NCBI GenBank assembly: GCA_041563315.1
Contig: JBFFNE010000063.1
Location: 1 to 17,808, forward strand
Length of the DNA: 17,808 nt
Reading direction: 5' to 3'
Source: JBFEYJ01 sp041563315
GTDB lineage: Bacteria > Pseudomonadota > Gammaproteobacteria > Thiohalomonadales > Thiohalomonadaceae
Position 1 is the first letter of the stretch, and every line of letters starts with the position of its first letter. The notes under the pieces were generated by a model. That model did no database searches. It worked only from the letters and a program-made list of their open reading frames with translations, and was not told the origin of the DNA. The position numbers and the translations under genes were made by a program. Below are positions 8,516-14,182 of the stretch, piece after piece.

Positions 8516-9147
8516 TTATCTGTCTCTTTTGAACTAATTCCATGCACAAGAATATCCGCCAGCAAGCGGGTGTATTGCTCCGGATCGCCAGCAAATCCCA
8601 CTTCAGGCTGATGGCGTAAAAGCGAACGAACCTGGAACTCAAATGCCACCACGCCGAGCATCATCACCACCAGTGCCGCCAGATCGGCATCGGCGCGGAT
8701 TTCACCGGCAAGCTGTGCCTCTTGTAACAGGCCGAACAAGCGCCTGAACTGGTCGCCAGTGGCCTGATCCGCCAACTGGCGGGTGACCTCGTCACGGTCC
8801 TCCAGCAACTCACGCTGTATCACATGGGCCGAAGCAGGGTGTTGCAGCAAATGAGAGGCATGGGCCAGCAGAAAGTGGTGCAGACGCTGCTCCAGGGGAG
8901 CCCGCTCTGGCTGCATGTGCTCTGTCAGCTCACCAAACTCATTCACGGAGTACTTCAACACCTCCATGTAAAGCGCCGGTTTGGAGCCGAAGTGATGAAA
9001 GATATTGGCTTTGCTCACCCCTGCCGCCGTGGCGATATCGCTGATTGATACCCCATCGAAACCGCGCACGGCAAACAGCTGCCGCGCCTCAGCAAGAATG
9101 ACCTGAGCGGTTTCATTAAAATGCGAATTAACTGCCTTACTGGGCAT
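8512..9147 (-). CDS. TetR/AcrR-family repressor of the efflux operon
   Basis: 211 residues from ATG 9147. The N-terminal HTH reads ILAEARQLFAVRGFDGVSISDIA, then AGVSKANIFHHFGSKPALY, the standard TetR pattern. The C-terminal ligand/dimer domain is helical and family-specific. A TTG at 9153 would add two residues; GGAG (9159-9162) is 5 nt from the TTG and 11 nt from the ATG, so both starts are possible. It is the first gene of a tetR-adaptor-pump operon, and a TetR-type palindrome lies 24 bp upstream of the ATG, so autorepression relieved by a pump substrate is the natural inference. Confidence 0.95.
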   Translation of the reverse strand: MPSKAVNSHFNETAQVILAEARQLFAVRGFDGVSISDIATAAGVSKANIFHHFGSKPALYMEVLKYSVNEFGELTEHMQPERAPLEQRLHHFLLAHASHLLQHPASAHVIQRELLEDRDEVTRQLADQATGDQFRRLFGLLQEAQLAGEIRADADLAALVVMMLGVVAFEFQVRSLLRHQPEVGFAGDPEQYTRLLADILVHGISSKETDK

Positions 9148-9170
9148 GGGCAATAGAACTCCAAACGCAA

Positions 9171-9188
9171 ACTGACCGGTCGGTCAGT
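9171..9188. promoter_or_regulatory. TetR-type operator upstream of tetR
   Basis: ACTGACCG-GT-CGGTCAGT is a perfect palindrome with 8-bp arms around two central bases. The GACCGGTCGGTC core is typical of AcrR/TetR-family operators. It lies between the tetR coding region and the proposed -35 element and overlaps the proposed -10 element, so bound repressor would block transcription. Confidence 0.85.
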
Positions 9189-9214
9189 AACAGGAGTGTG
9201 CATAATATGGTCAA
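9186..9214 (-). promoter_or_regulatory. Probable promoter of the tetR-adaptor-RND operon
   Basis: On the minus strand TTGACC (9209-9214) lies 17 nt from GTTACT (9186-9191). The -35 element is good (5 of 6); the -10 element is weak (3 of 6) and overlaps the operator palindrome, which fits a repressed promoter. Assignment is by inspection only. Confidence 0.5.
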
Positions 9215-9374
9215 TAAAAACAAGAGGTGTAGTAGAAGACGGGGTGAAAAACGATCCAGAGATTGTTCACGATATCAACGTATCAAGGGTGTATCCCGGC
9301 TGGCCACCCACCCGGTCAGCCCACGTCAATTCCTGCGCTGGGTCGACCAGAGCATCATTAATTTCTCTGGGTGA
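9207..9374 (+). CDS. Small, very basic ORF (55 aa) divergent from tetR; uncertain
   Basis: ATG 9207 is preceded by AGGAG about 10 nt upstream. The frame encodes 55 residues: an Arg/Lys-rich N-terminal half (NKRCSRRRGEKRSRD) and a C-terminal RQFLRWVDQSIINFSG. I do not recognise it. The operator-containing interval separates it from tetR, so divergent control by the same repressor would be possible if it is real. Directly after its stop, the -1 frame continues for about 19 protein-like residues (VTPAGAQLLFSARLQPILA) before a stop, so it might instead be the frameshifted remnant of a longer gene. Chance occurrence is also possible. Confidence 0.3.
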   Translation: MVNKNKRCSRRRGEKRSRDCSRYQRIKGVSRLATHPVSPRQFLRWVDQSIINFSG

Positions 9375-9921
9375 CACCGGCTGGGGCGCAGCTCCTGTTC
9401 TCGGCACGCTTGCAGCCCATCCTGGCGTAGGCACTGGGGAAAATAGAAGGATGAGTGCAATTTCGGGAAGTGATAAAACCGTTCAGCGAATTCACTACTG
9501 TCCCATTCACCCCCTTTCCCTCAGGGAGTGGGCTGGGGTGAGGGGATCCCTTCATTTGCACAATATTCATGCCCCAAAGATCTGGGTAATAAAACTGGCA
9601 ATAAAAATCCAAAAACTTGTCATTATAATGAACGGTATTAATGTGGCAGCGAATTAATTGATTGCTGGAATGTTTATTTCTGAAGTCGGTTGGCTTTTCC
9701 AGTTCGTAGATCGCTTCCGAGATCGATTCCAGCCGCCGCTCCAGAATAGCCCAGGCATCGTAGAGTCCCCGATTATAAAAATAGGCCCCGACCTCCTCGG
9801 CAAAAAAATCAAGCAGGAACTGGACATCGAAACTGCCCATCTCCTGATTCACCTCTTCCTTGAAGTAGAGCTGGATCTTTCTGACGTTAATTTCCTTCTC
9901 TTCCTTTGAAAACGCAATCAT
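9358..9921 (-). CDS. DUF2164 family protein (copy B) with stop loss and 3' extension
   Basis: The start ATG 9921 overlaps the stop of the upstream DUF1697 gene (ATGA, 9918-9921), indicating coupled translation. Residues 1-80 (9682-9921) match DUF2164 and copy A closely (FSKEEKE, GSFD-QFLLDFF, GAYFYNRGLYDA, ELEK-TDF). Copy A then ends CR-stop, whereas copy B reads RNKHSSN and stays open for about 107 more residues to TAA 9358-9360. The extension runs through a dispersed palindromic repeat, so it looks like formerly noncoding DNA captured after a small indel near the old stop. Whether the tail is tolerated, degraded or makes this a pseudogene cannot be told. Only the first 80 residues should be used for family comparison. 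Confidence 0.8.
   Translation of the reverse strand: MIAFSKEEKEINVRKIQLYFKEEVNQEMGSFDVQFLLDFFAEEVGAYFYNRGLYDAWAILERRLESISEAIYELEKPTDFRNKHSSNQLIRCHINTVHYNDKFLDFYCQFYYPDLWGMNIVQMKGSPHPSPLPEGKGVNGTVVNSLNGFITSRNCTHPSIFPSAYARMGCKRAENRSCAPAGVTQRN
9508..9546. repeat. GC-rich palindromic dispersed repeat
   Basis: CACCCCCTTTCCCTCAGGGA followed by GTGGGCTGGGGTGAGGGG is the familiar dispersed palindrome of many proteobacterial genomes (inner CCCT/AGGG and outer CACCCC/GGGGTG arms). On the minus strand it reads as SPHPSPLPEGKG inside the extended DUF2164 copy B frame, which shows that this extension is not ancestral protein. Confidence 0.7.
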
Positions 9922-10469
9922 TCGCTTTGCTCTGCCTCTCTGGCCATCACCCGGAGTGTACACACCGTTTTCCAGTTTCGGTCCGTCATCGGCACACCGA
10001 TTAGCCGCTCGGCATTGGCCGCCAGCCGGGATTTACCGACGCCATTGGGCGCATGGAGATAAAACAGCTTCCGGTGAAACCGAAACCGCTCACCGTCGCT
10101 TCTCACCCTCTCCAGCGCATTCAGATCCGGCTGCTCGGGCACGCGCTCCAGAAACCGCACATGCAAGGCGTTATGGTTCGCGCTCACCTCAGGGAACGGG
10201 TTGTCGCCAATGGCCCGTTCAAACTCCTCGCGGTGCAAGACCATCACTACCGGTGCAAAACCGTGCCGCCGGCGGATCGCGTCACTGATTCTTTTGCCAA
10301 GCAACGCGGCGTCCTTCTCCGAACTCCGGAACACCGCATTGCCGCTCTGAATGTAGGTCCTGACGTTGCTACATCCGAGGTATTCAAGGATGGCCACTAA
10401 CCCCTTCATGGGCAGGTGATTTTTTCCGCCGACATTAATCCCTCTTAGAAGGGCAATATAGGTATTCAC
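9918..10469 (-). CDS. DUF1697 domain-containing protein
   Basis: 183 residues from GTG 10469, chosen because AAAGGGAG lies 4 nt upstream and the protein then begins NTYIALLRGINVGGKN, the conserved DUF1697 opening. A TTG at 10487 would add six residues without support. Further family features are MKGLVAILEYLG, VRTYIQSGNAVFRS and, near the end, GVPMTDRNWKTVCTL. The fold is alpha/beta and the function unknown. Its stop overlaps the DUF2164 start. It lies immediately left of the cassette array; an attC-like core ends 89 bp upstream, so it is either the first chromosomal gene beyond the array or its last cassette. Confidence 0.9.
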   Translation of the reverse strand: MNTYIALLRGINVGGKNHLPMKGLVAILEYLGCSNVRTYIQSGNAVFRSSEKDAALLGKRISDAIRRRHGFAPVVMVLHREEFERAIGDNPFPEVSANHNALHVRFLERVPEQPDLNALERVRSDGERFRFHRKLFYLHAPNGVGKSRLAANAERLIGVPMTDRNWKTVCTLRVMAREAEQSE

Positions 10470-10557
10470 ACAGCTCCCTTTAATCAACTCCAGCGGAGTT
10501 CACCGGAGCGGGCGAATGACACTCGCACCGGCAACGCCTCCATTCTGCAGTCTATGC

Positions 10558-10603
10558 ACCTAACCGTTCATGACAAGCCTCGGCCTTGAGCGCATTATTA
10601 CAC
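10558..10603 (-). other. Degenerate attC-like site left of the IS110 relic
   Basis: On the minus strand TAATAATGCGCTCAAG (one base from the common attC start TAACAATGCGC) is followed by CTTG and then ACGGTTAGGTGC, whose GTTAGGT core equals the R' core of the well-formed site at 13304-13381. CAAG...CTTG inner arms are complementary. It is short (about 46 bp) and the left core is mutated; a further GTTAGGC lies at 10617-10623. Probable relic, not a certain site. Confidence 0.4.
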
Positions 10604-10629
10604 GCAGCAACCGATCGCCTAACAAGCCC

Positions 10630-10764
10630 TTATTTTTTTGCATTCAGTATATCTATTTGATCTATAGCCAATTTAATATCACCACCGAAATCTTTATCCA
10701 TTTTCTGATATATGTCTATTTTCATGAGTACTTTACGACCAAGCTCACCCGACGAAAATCGCAT
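10630..10764 (-). pseudogene. C-terminal fragment of an unknown cassette gene
   Basis: A 44-codon frame MRFSSGELGRKVLMKIDIYQ... ends NAKK-TAA, just ahead of the attC-like site, in the same orientation as the other cassettes. The AT-rich codon use resembles the cassette genes. A shorter start (ATG 10725, 31 residues) is possible. The frame is open for only nine more codons upstream, to about 10792, next to the left end of the IS110 relic (10799). A gene truncated by that insertion is therefore likely. Not recognised. Confidence 0.4.
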
Positions 10765-10833
10765 CGCGGTTTTTGAACGGATAGAGCGACGTTATAGATA
10801 GTCCGTCCTTAACCCTTTTTGTTTTTCCTTTAG

Positions 10834-10954
10834 GCTCTAATGGAGGGACAGGCACCTGCCGGGGACGACTATAGAGCGCACAGCACACAATGCTTACTAA
10901 CATACTGCCGCCCCCGGCAAGGTGTTACCGATTTCGCTAACGAACACTCGGGGG
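10834..10954 (+). ncRNA. Putative IS110 bridge RNA region (structured left end)
   Basis: Two nested structures precede the transposase. GCTCTA (10834-10839) pairs with TAGAGC (10872-10877), enclosing a smaller GGCA/TGCC hairpin at 10851-10860. CCCCCG (10911-10916) pairs with CGGGGG (10949-10954), and inside it GTGTT (10922-10926) pairs with AACAC (10943-10947), leaving an internal loop and a 16-nt terminal loop. Large stem-loops with internal loops in this position are what IS110 bridge RNAs look like, where the loops guide target and donor choice. The family relation is by position and fold only. Confidence 0.45.
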
Positions 10955-11037
10955 ATGCCTCTAAACGCTACCTATAATGCCTTCGCAGAAATCGCTATGC
11001 CTTTCCTAGATAAACTCTAGCAGCAAGGAACCGGTTA

Positions 11038-12210
11038 ATGAATATTCTTTATGAATATGCCACGATCATTGGTCTGGACTGGGCCGATAAGAAACACGAT
11101 ATCTGCCTCAAATATTCAGACAGTGGTGCGCTTGAGTTCTCCATCCTACGCCATAGCGCAGAAGCTATTGATGCCTGGGCCATGGCCCTGCATGAGCGAT
11201 TCCCTGGACAATCGATTGCCGTTTGCATCGAATCGCGCAAGGTGCCGCTTATTTATGCCTTGCTCAAGTATAACTTTCTTGTCCTGTTACCCATCAATCC
11301 TCAAACCGTGGCCAGATATCGGCGAGCCCTGCGTCCAAGCCGCGCCAAGGATGATCCAACGGATGCTCAGTTGCCGATCGATCTGGTACTACGGCACGAG
11401 GGGAGATTCATACCGTGGGTGCCAGAACGCCCCGAGGTCCGATCTTATAGTCGCATTGAAGAATGAATACCCACAAACCCTTGTTTGATTAGAAGAAAAG
11501 ACACCGCCGTGTTTTGTCACTTCCTTGAGCGCTGGCCAACAGTAGAGGCGGAACAACGTGCCAGAGAAGCCACTTTACGCACATTTTTCACCTCACATAA
11601 TGTTCCGTTACCCTAAGGTCATCGAGCGTTGAACCAGTGCCATTAAAGACGCTGCGGAATTTACCACGGACTTCGGTGTGATTGAACCGAGCCGGATGTT
11701 GGTGTTGGCTCTGGTCGCTCAATTAACTCTTCTGCTGGAACAGATAGGGCGGCTCGATCGTCAGATCGCCGAGCGCTTCGCGAAACTCGATGATGCTGTG
11801 CTAGTTGAAGCTTTACCTGGCGCCGGCAAGCAACTCGCACCACGCCTACTGGTTGCCTTTGGTGAAGATCGTACGCGCTTTGATAACGCGGACGCGATGT
11901 TCAAACACTCCGGTGTTGCTCCGCTCAATGAGCGCTCAGGAAACAAGAGCTGGGTACATTGGCGTTACAGCTGCTCAACGTTCCTGTGCAAAACCTCCAT
12001 CGAATAGGCCAATGAATCGATCCGATTCTCCTTCTGGGCCAAGGCGTACTATCAGCAGCAACGAGAACAAGAAAAAACACACCAAATGGGGTACGTGCCT
12101 TGGCATTTAAATGGATAAGAATTCTTTTCAGGTGCTGGTAGGATCGTAAGCCATATGATGAGGCAAAATATTTATGGCTCTCAAAGCTAAAAAATCGCCG
12201 CTTGTCGCAG
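11038..12210 (+). pseudogene. IS110-family transposase, multiply disrupted
   Basis: The frame starts at ATG 11038 with the RuvC-like DEDD domain (IIGLDWADKKHDICL, then CIESRKVPLIYALLKY and RPSRAKDDPTDAQL). It breaks near 11440, where PEVRS jumps to a frame reading LKNEYPQTLV, consistent with a deletion of some tens of codons. Stops follow at about 11500 and 11614. The C-terminal transposase part is legible at 11678-12004 (LVEALPGAGKQLAPRLLVAFGED, HSGVAPLNERSGNKSWVHW) and stops at TAG 12005-12007, where Trp is expected. Pieces AYYQQQREQ, VRALAFKWIRILFRCW-stop and PYDEAKYLWLSKLKNRR follow in shifted frames to about 12200. With this many lesions the element cannot move itself; an intact relative could act on it in trans. 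Confidence 0.9.
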
Positions 12211-12246
12211 AGTTGGCAAAGTAACGTTATTTTTACTGACGGACTA

Positions 12247-12273
12247 CCTCAGGGGGTGCGCTATGTGTTAATT
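12247..12273 (-). other. Half attC site (fourth), cut by the IS110 relic
   Basis: Three bases after the stop of the 93-aa gene the minus strand reads AATTAAC (an R''-like core, 12267-12273) and then ACATAGCGC, as in the other sites. The sequence reaches the IS110 end at 12246 before any right half appears. No clear GTTRRRY partner is found beyond the element. Confidence 0.5.
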
Positions 12274-12276
12274 GCA

Positions 12277-12558
12277 TCATAGCAACCCAAGATCATTAAA
12301 TGACTTATTGAAATCGTATTTATGTATTTCGGGGCCTTCATATTCTGCCTGCCATATGAGATCATGATAATCTATTAAAGATAACTCTACATAATGGTTG
12401 AGTTTACATATACTTCCTTGTGACAGAAAGACAATTCCGCGACATATACGGCTAGAAACATGTTCTTGAACTGCTGTCTCCATTGCCTTTAATATTTTTA
12501 ATACTTCATCTGGCTTCTCGAAATCGGCATTGATTTTCTCAAGTATATCGGGCTGCAT
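12277..12558 (-). CDS. Hypothetical cassette protein, 93 aa
   Basis: A 93-residue, mildly acidic protein (LEKINADFEKPDEVLKILKAME..., then LSQGSICKLNHYVELSLIDYHDLIWQAEYEGPEIHKYDF). The pattern of an N-terminal helix pair and a short central hydrophobic segment, with no signal peptide, points to a small soluble cytoplasmic protein. Similar short proteins are common in integron cassettes, but I cannot name a family. It starts 17 bp after an attC-like site and stops 3 bp before another core, so it is a complete cassette. Its AT content is well above that of the flanking chromosome. No strong ribosome site is seen. Confidence 0.7.
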   Translation of the reverse strand: MQPDILEKINADFEKPDEVLKILKAMETAVQEHVSSRICRGIVFLSQGSICKLNHYVELSLIDYHDLIWQAEYEGPEIHKYDFNKSFNDLGLL

Positions 12559-12575
12559 GATGTTCTATTAATCGC

Positions 12576-12636
12576 ACTTAATGTTTGCCATAAACCGCGC
12601 GTTGTACGAGCGTCAGTTTTGATGGCGTTGTTAGGC
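12576..12636 (-). other. attC-like recombination site (between YkgJ-type and 93-aa genes)
   Basis: 61 bp on the minus strand. R'' GCCTAAC (12630-12636) and R' ATTAAGT (12576-12582; consensus GTTRRRY, first base changed). Inner arms GCCATCAAAAC and GTTTATGGC are complementary except for one unpaired base, the asymmetry expected of attC extrahelical bases. It begins 5 bp after the stop of the upstream gene. Confidence 0.75.
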
Positions 12637-12641
12637 ATATT

Positions 12642-13274
12642 TTATCTTCCACTCGTACATTTATGCACTATTGCGTCCACTAACACTCTATAATCCTTTT
12701 TTGCTGAGTCCATAGTATGCCCAAGAAATAACGACTGGACCCGGATTGCCATAACGGCAACCTGAACACTCAATGGCGGGACAAACCCAGCAGGAAATTT
12801 ATTTGCATATTTAGAAAGGAATTCCCCGGCCAATTTAACAGAATCATGTAACTCAACACTCCTATCAGAAGTAAATTCAAATTCCCATGAGTTTACTTTT
12901 CTTCTTATTTCTTCGCTTTCTTCAATGATTTTTAAGTTCGTTGCTGCCAAAACCCGGCAGTCATATTGCCTGCATGTTTCAGGACGTGATTCATATATTG
13001 AGCAATTACCTGTTTTAAACATTGGACAATTCCCTTTCTCGTCATATCCAAGAAGATAATATCCTTTCGGCAGGCCTGGCGCCTGAAACATTAATTCTTT
13101 TGGAATTGCTTTAAGCGCAGTTTTGTCTGTGGGACGTATGTGGATAAATTTTGACGAAGTACAGCAGCCTACGCATTCTCCACAAGGAACATCCCCATCA
13201 CCAACACCCTTCATCGTTCGAATAAAATCCTCAAACCAATTAGAGAATTCACCCGCGCTTGATTTATTCACCAT
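12642..13274 (-). CDS. YkgJ-family cysteine-cluster protein
   Basis: 210 residues with two cysteine groups: PCGECVGCC (C31, C34, C37, C38) and C83...C91...C101...C106 within GNCPMFKTGNCSIYESRPET-C-RQYDC. This is the YkgJ-type Fe-S or zinc-binding signature. Proteins of this family are soluble, metal-binding and mostly uncharacterised; some may act in redox or maturation of other proteins. The C-terminal half (120-210) is helical and lacks recognisable motifs. It is AT-rich compared with the chromosome and flanked by attC-like sites on both sides, so it was acquired as a cassette. It starts about 30 bp after the preceding site core, with only a weak purine-rich ribosome site. Confidence 0.88.
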   Translation of the reverse strand: MVNKSSAGEFSNWFEDFIRTMKGVGDGDVPCGECVGCCTSSKFIHIRPTDKTALKAIPKELMFQAPGLPKGYYLLGYDEKGNCPMFKTGNCSIYESRPETCRQYDCRVLAATNLKIIEESEEIRRKVNSWEFEFTSDRSVELHDSVKLAGEFLSKYANKFPAGFVPPLSVQVAVMAIRVQSLFLGHTMDSAKKDYRVLVDAIVHKCTSGR

Positions 13275-13303
13275 AATTTCAGATTTCTTCTAACTTTTTG
13301 TGC

Positions 13304-13381
13304 ACCTAACGCTACCGGTAACCCGCGCCGCACGGAGGTCCCCAGTGACTAAGACAGTCCGCGTTTAGCGCATTGTTAAGT
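13304..13381 (-). other. attC-like recombination site (between GNAT and YkgJ-type genes)
   Basis: 78 bp on the minus strand. R'' ACTTAAC (13375-13381) followed by AATGCGC; R' GTTAGGT (13304-13310) within GCGTTAGGTGC. Both fit RYYYAAC/GTTRRRY. This is the best-formed site of the array. The GNAT reading frame runs through most of it. Confidence 0.85.
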
Positions 13382-13818
13382 TCGATTTTCATGGGCACAT
13401 AGCGCAAGCCCTGTCTTTCCTCTTCTGGCCCAGCCACCTCAAACCCGTAGTTCTCGTAAGCGGGGACCGATGACAGTGAGGCACTTACAGTGACTGACGG
13501 AACACGCCGATGGAATAATGCCACACGCACGAGTTTACGCCCGATCCCGGACCTTTGCCTATCGGGTGCGACAAACAGCATTGCTACGTGGCGCCCTTCC
13601 TTGAACTCGATCACTCCCATTATTTCGCCTTTATCTTCATAGACGAACATGCAGTTCTCTCCAGTCATACGCTTCGCGAACGCTTCGGGCGCGGAGAGAC
13701 TCATAAAGGTCGCAATACCCTCTTGAGACAATCCACTAGCCACAGCATCCGAAAATGCCGCGACGACAATTTGGGATACTTCTTGAACATCCCTCTGTTC
13801 CATTGCCCTGACTGCCAT
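13312..13818 (-). CDS. GNAT-family N-acetyltransferase
   Basis: 168 residues. The acetyl-CoA binding motif A is LFVAPDRQRSGIGRKLV (R87-Q-R-S-G-I-G93), followed by SVTVSASLSSVPAYENYGF, typical of GNAT motif B. Such enzymes transfer acetyl from acetyl-CoA to an amine; the substrate (small molecule, protein or antibiotic) is not predictable here. ATG 13818 has AAGGGG 7 nt upstream. The native domain ends about at YVPMKIELN; the last 20 residues are encoded by the attC site, and the stop (13312-13314) lies near the distal core. GNATs are among the most frequent integron cassette genes. Confidence 0.9.
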   Translation of the reverse strand: MAVRAMEQRDVQEVSQIVVAAFSDAVASGLSQEGIATFMSLSAPEAFAKRMTGENCMFVYEDKGEIMGVIEFKEGRHVAMLFVAPDRQRSGIGRKLVRVALFHRRVPSVTVSASLSSVPAYENYGFEVAGPEEERQGLRYVPMKIELNNALNADCLSHWGPPCGAGYR

Positions 13819-13840
13819 TCAGCTACCCCTTACTCTAAGA

Positions 13841-13912
13841 ACTTAACGCCAAGCTAAAGGTCTCAAATGGAGCGTAGCGGAATTTGCGGCAATTTTGAGC
13901 GCTGTGTTATGT
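13841..13912 (-). other. attC-like recombination site (between 87-aa and GNAT genes)
   Basis: 72 bp on the minus strand. R'' ACATAAC (13906-13912) and R' GTTAAGT (13841-13847), with complementary inner arms GCTCAAA and TTTGAG. It begins 6 bp after the stop of the upstream gene and ends 22 bp before the GNAT start. The R'' core has one non-consensus base. Confidence 0.75.
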
Positions 13913-13918
13913 GAATCG

Positions 13919-14182
13919 TTACTTTGCATTGAGATTGAGAACCTTTGTTACCATTCTATCTATTTCGGAATTCTGTGAGTTTCGAGGATGTTCATTTCGG
14001 TAATCACTGACTATTTCTATTGCCTTAGCTACTGCTTCATTTGTTCGTTGTGTATTTTCACCGCAGATCTGAATGCTGACGATTTTGCCATCTAGAGTTA
14101 CCTCGAAAAATTCAATGGCCTTTTCAGTGTCGACATCACGCAGATTCTTTAGAATGGCGAATTCATATACTAAGTGCAACAC
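13919..14182 (-). CDS. Hypothetical cassette protein, 5' end altered by IS30
   Basis: The 87-residue frame reads from GTG 14182 (VLHLVYEFAILKNLRDVDTEKAIEFFEV..., then IQICGENTQRTNEAVAKAIEIVSDYR). No family is recognised; it looks like a soluble alpha/beta protein. The first seven or so codons, including the only candidate starts (GTG 14182, TTG 14179), fall inside the left inverted repeat of the IS30 element. The native start has therefore been removed or replaced by IS sequence. No continuation of the frame is visible on the far side of the IS (15232-15256). It is followed after 6 bp by an attC-like site, as expected for a cassette gene. Expression would need a promoter within the IS. Confidence 0.55.
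   Translation of the reverse strand: MLHLVYEFAILKNLRDVDTEKAIEFFEVTLDGKIVSIQICGENTQRTNEAVAKAIEIVSDYRNEHPRNSQNSEIDRMVTKVLNLNAK

Larger units (their letters stand above)
10799..12246 (+). mobile_element. Degenerate IS110-family insertion sequence
   Basis: A broken IS110-family transposase is bracketed by a 9-bp inverted pair: TAGTCCGTC at 10799-10807 and GACGGACTA at 12238-12246. The resulting 1448 bp fits the family (about 1.2-1.55 kb). A long noncoding left end (about 230 bp) and a short right end (about 40 bp) match the layout of IS110 elements that encode a bridge RNA ahead of the transposase. The exact ends may lie a few bases outside the repeats. The right end abuts half of an attC site; the left end abuts a truncated cassette gene. 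Confidence 0.75.

Noticed and set aside
9196..9657. Rightward frame of 153 codons right of tetR
   Set aside because: No recognisable content, and it crosses the dispersed palindrome; a shorter frame at 9207 has the better ribosome site.
10501..10560. Search for a direct-repeat array (CRISPR) or tRNA in the gene-poor stretches
   Set aside because: No regularly spaced repeats and no cloverleaf-compatible sequence with a TTCRA-type loop were found in any gap.
10570..10776. Rightward 68-codon frame rich in Ile/Tyr/Phe
   Set aside because: No ribosome site; it lies opposite the AT-rich cassette fragment, whose leftward frame fits better with the attC context.
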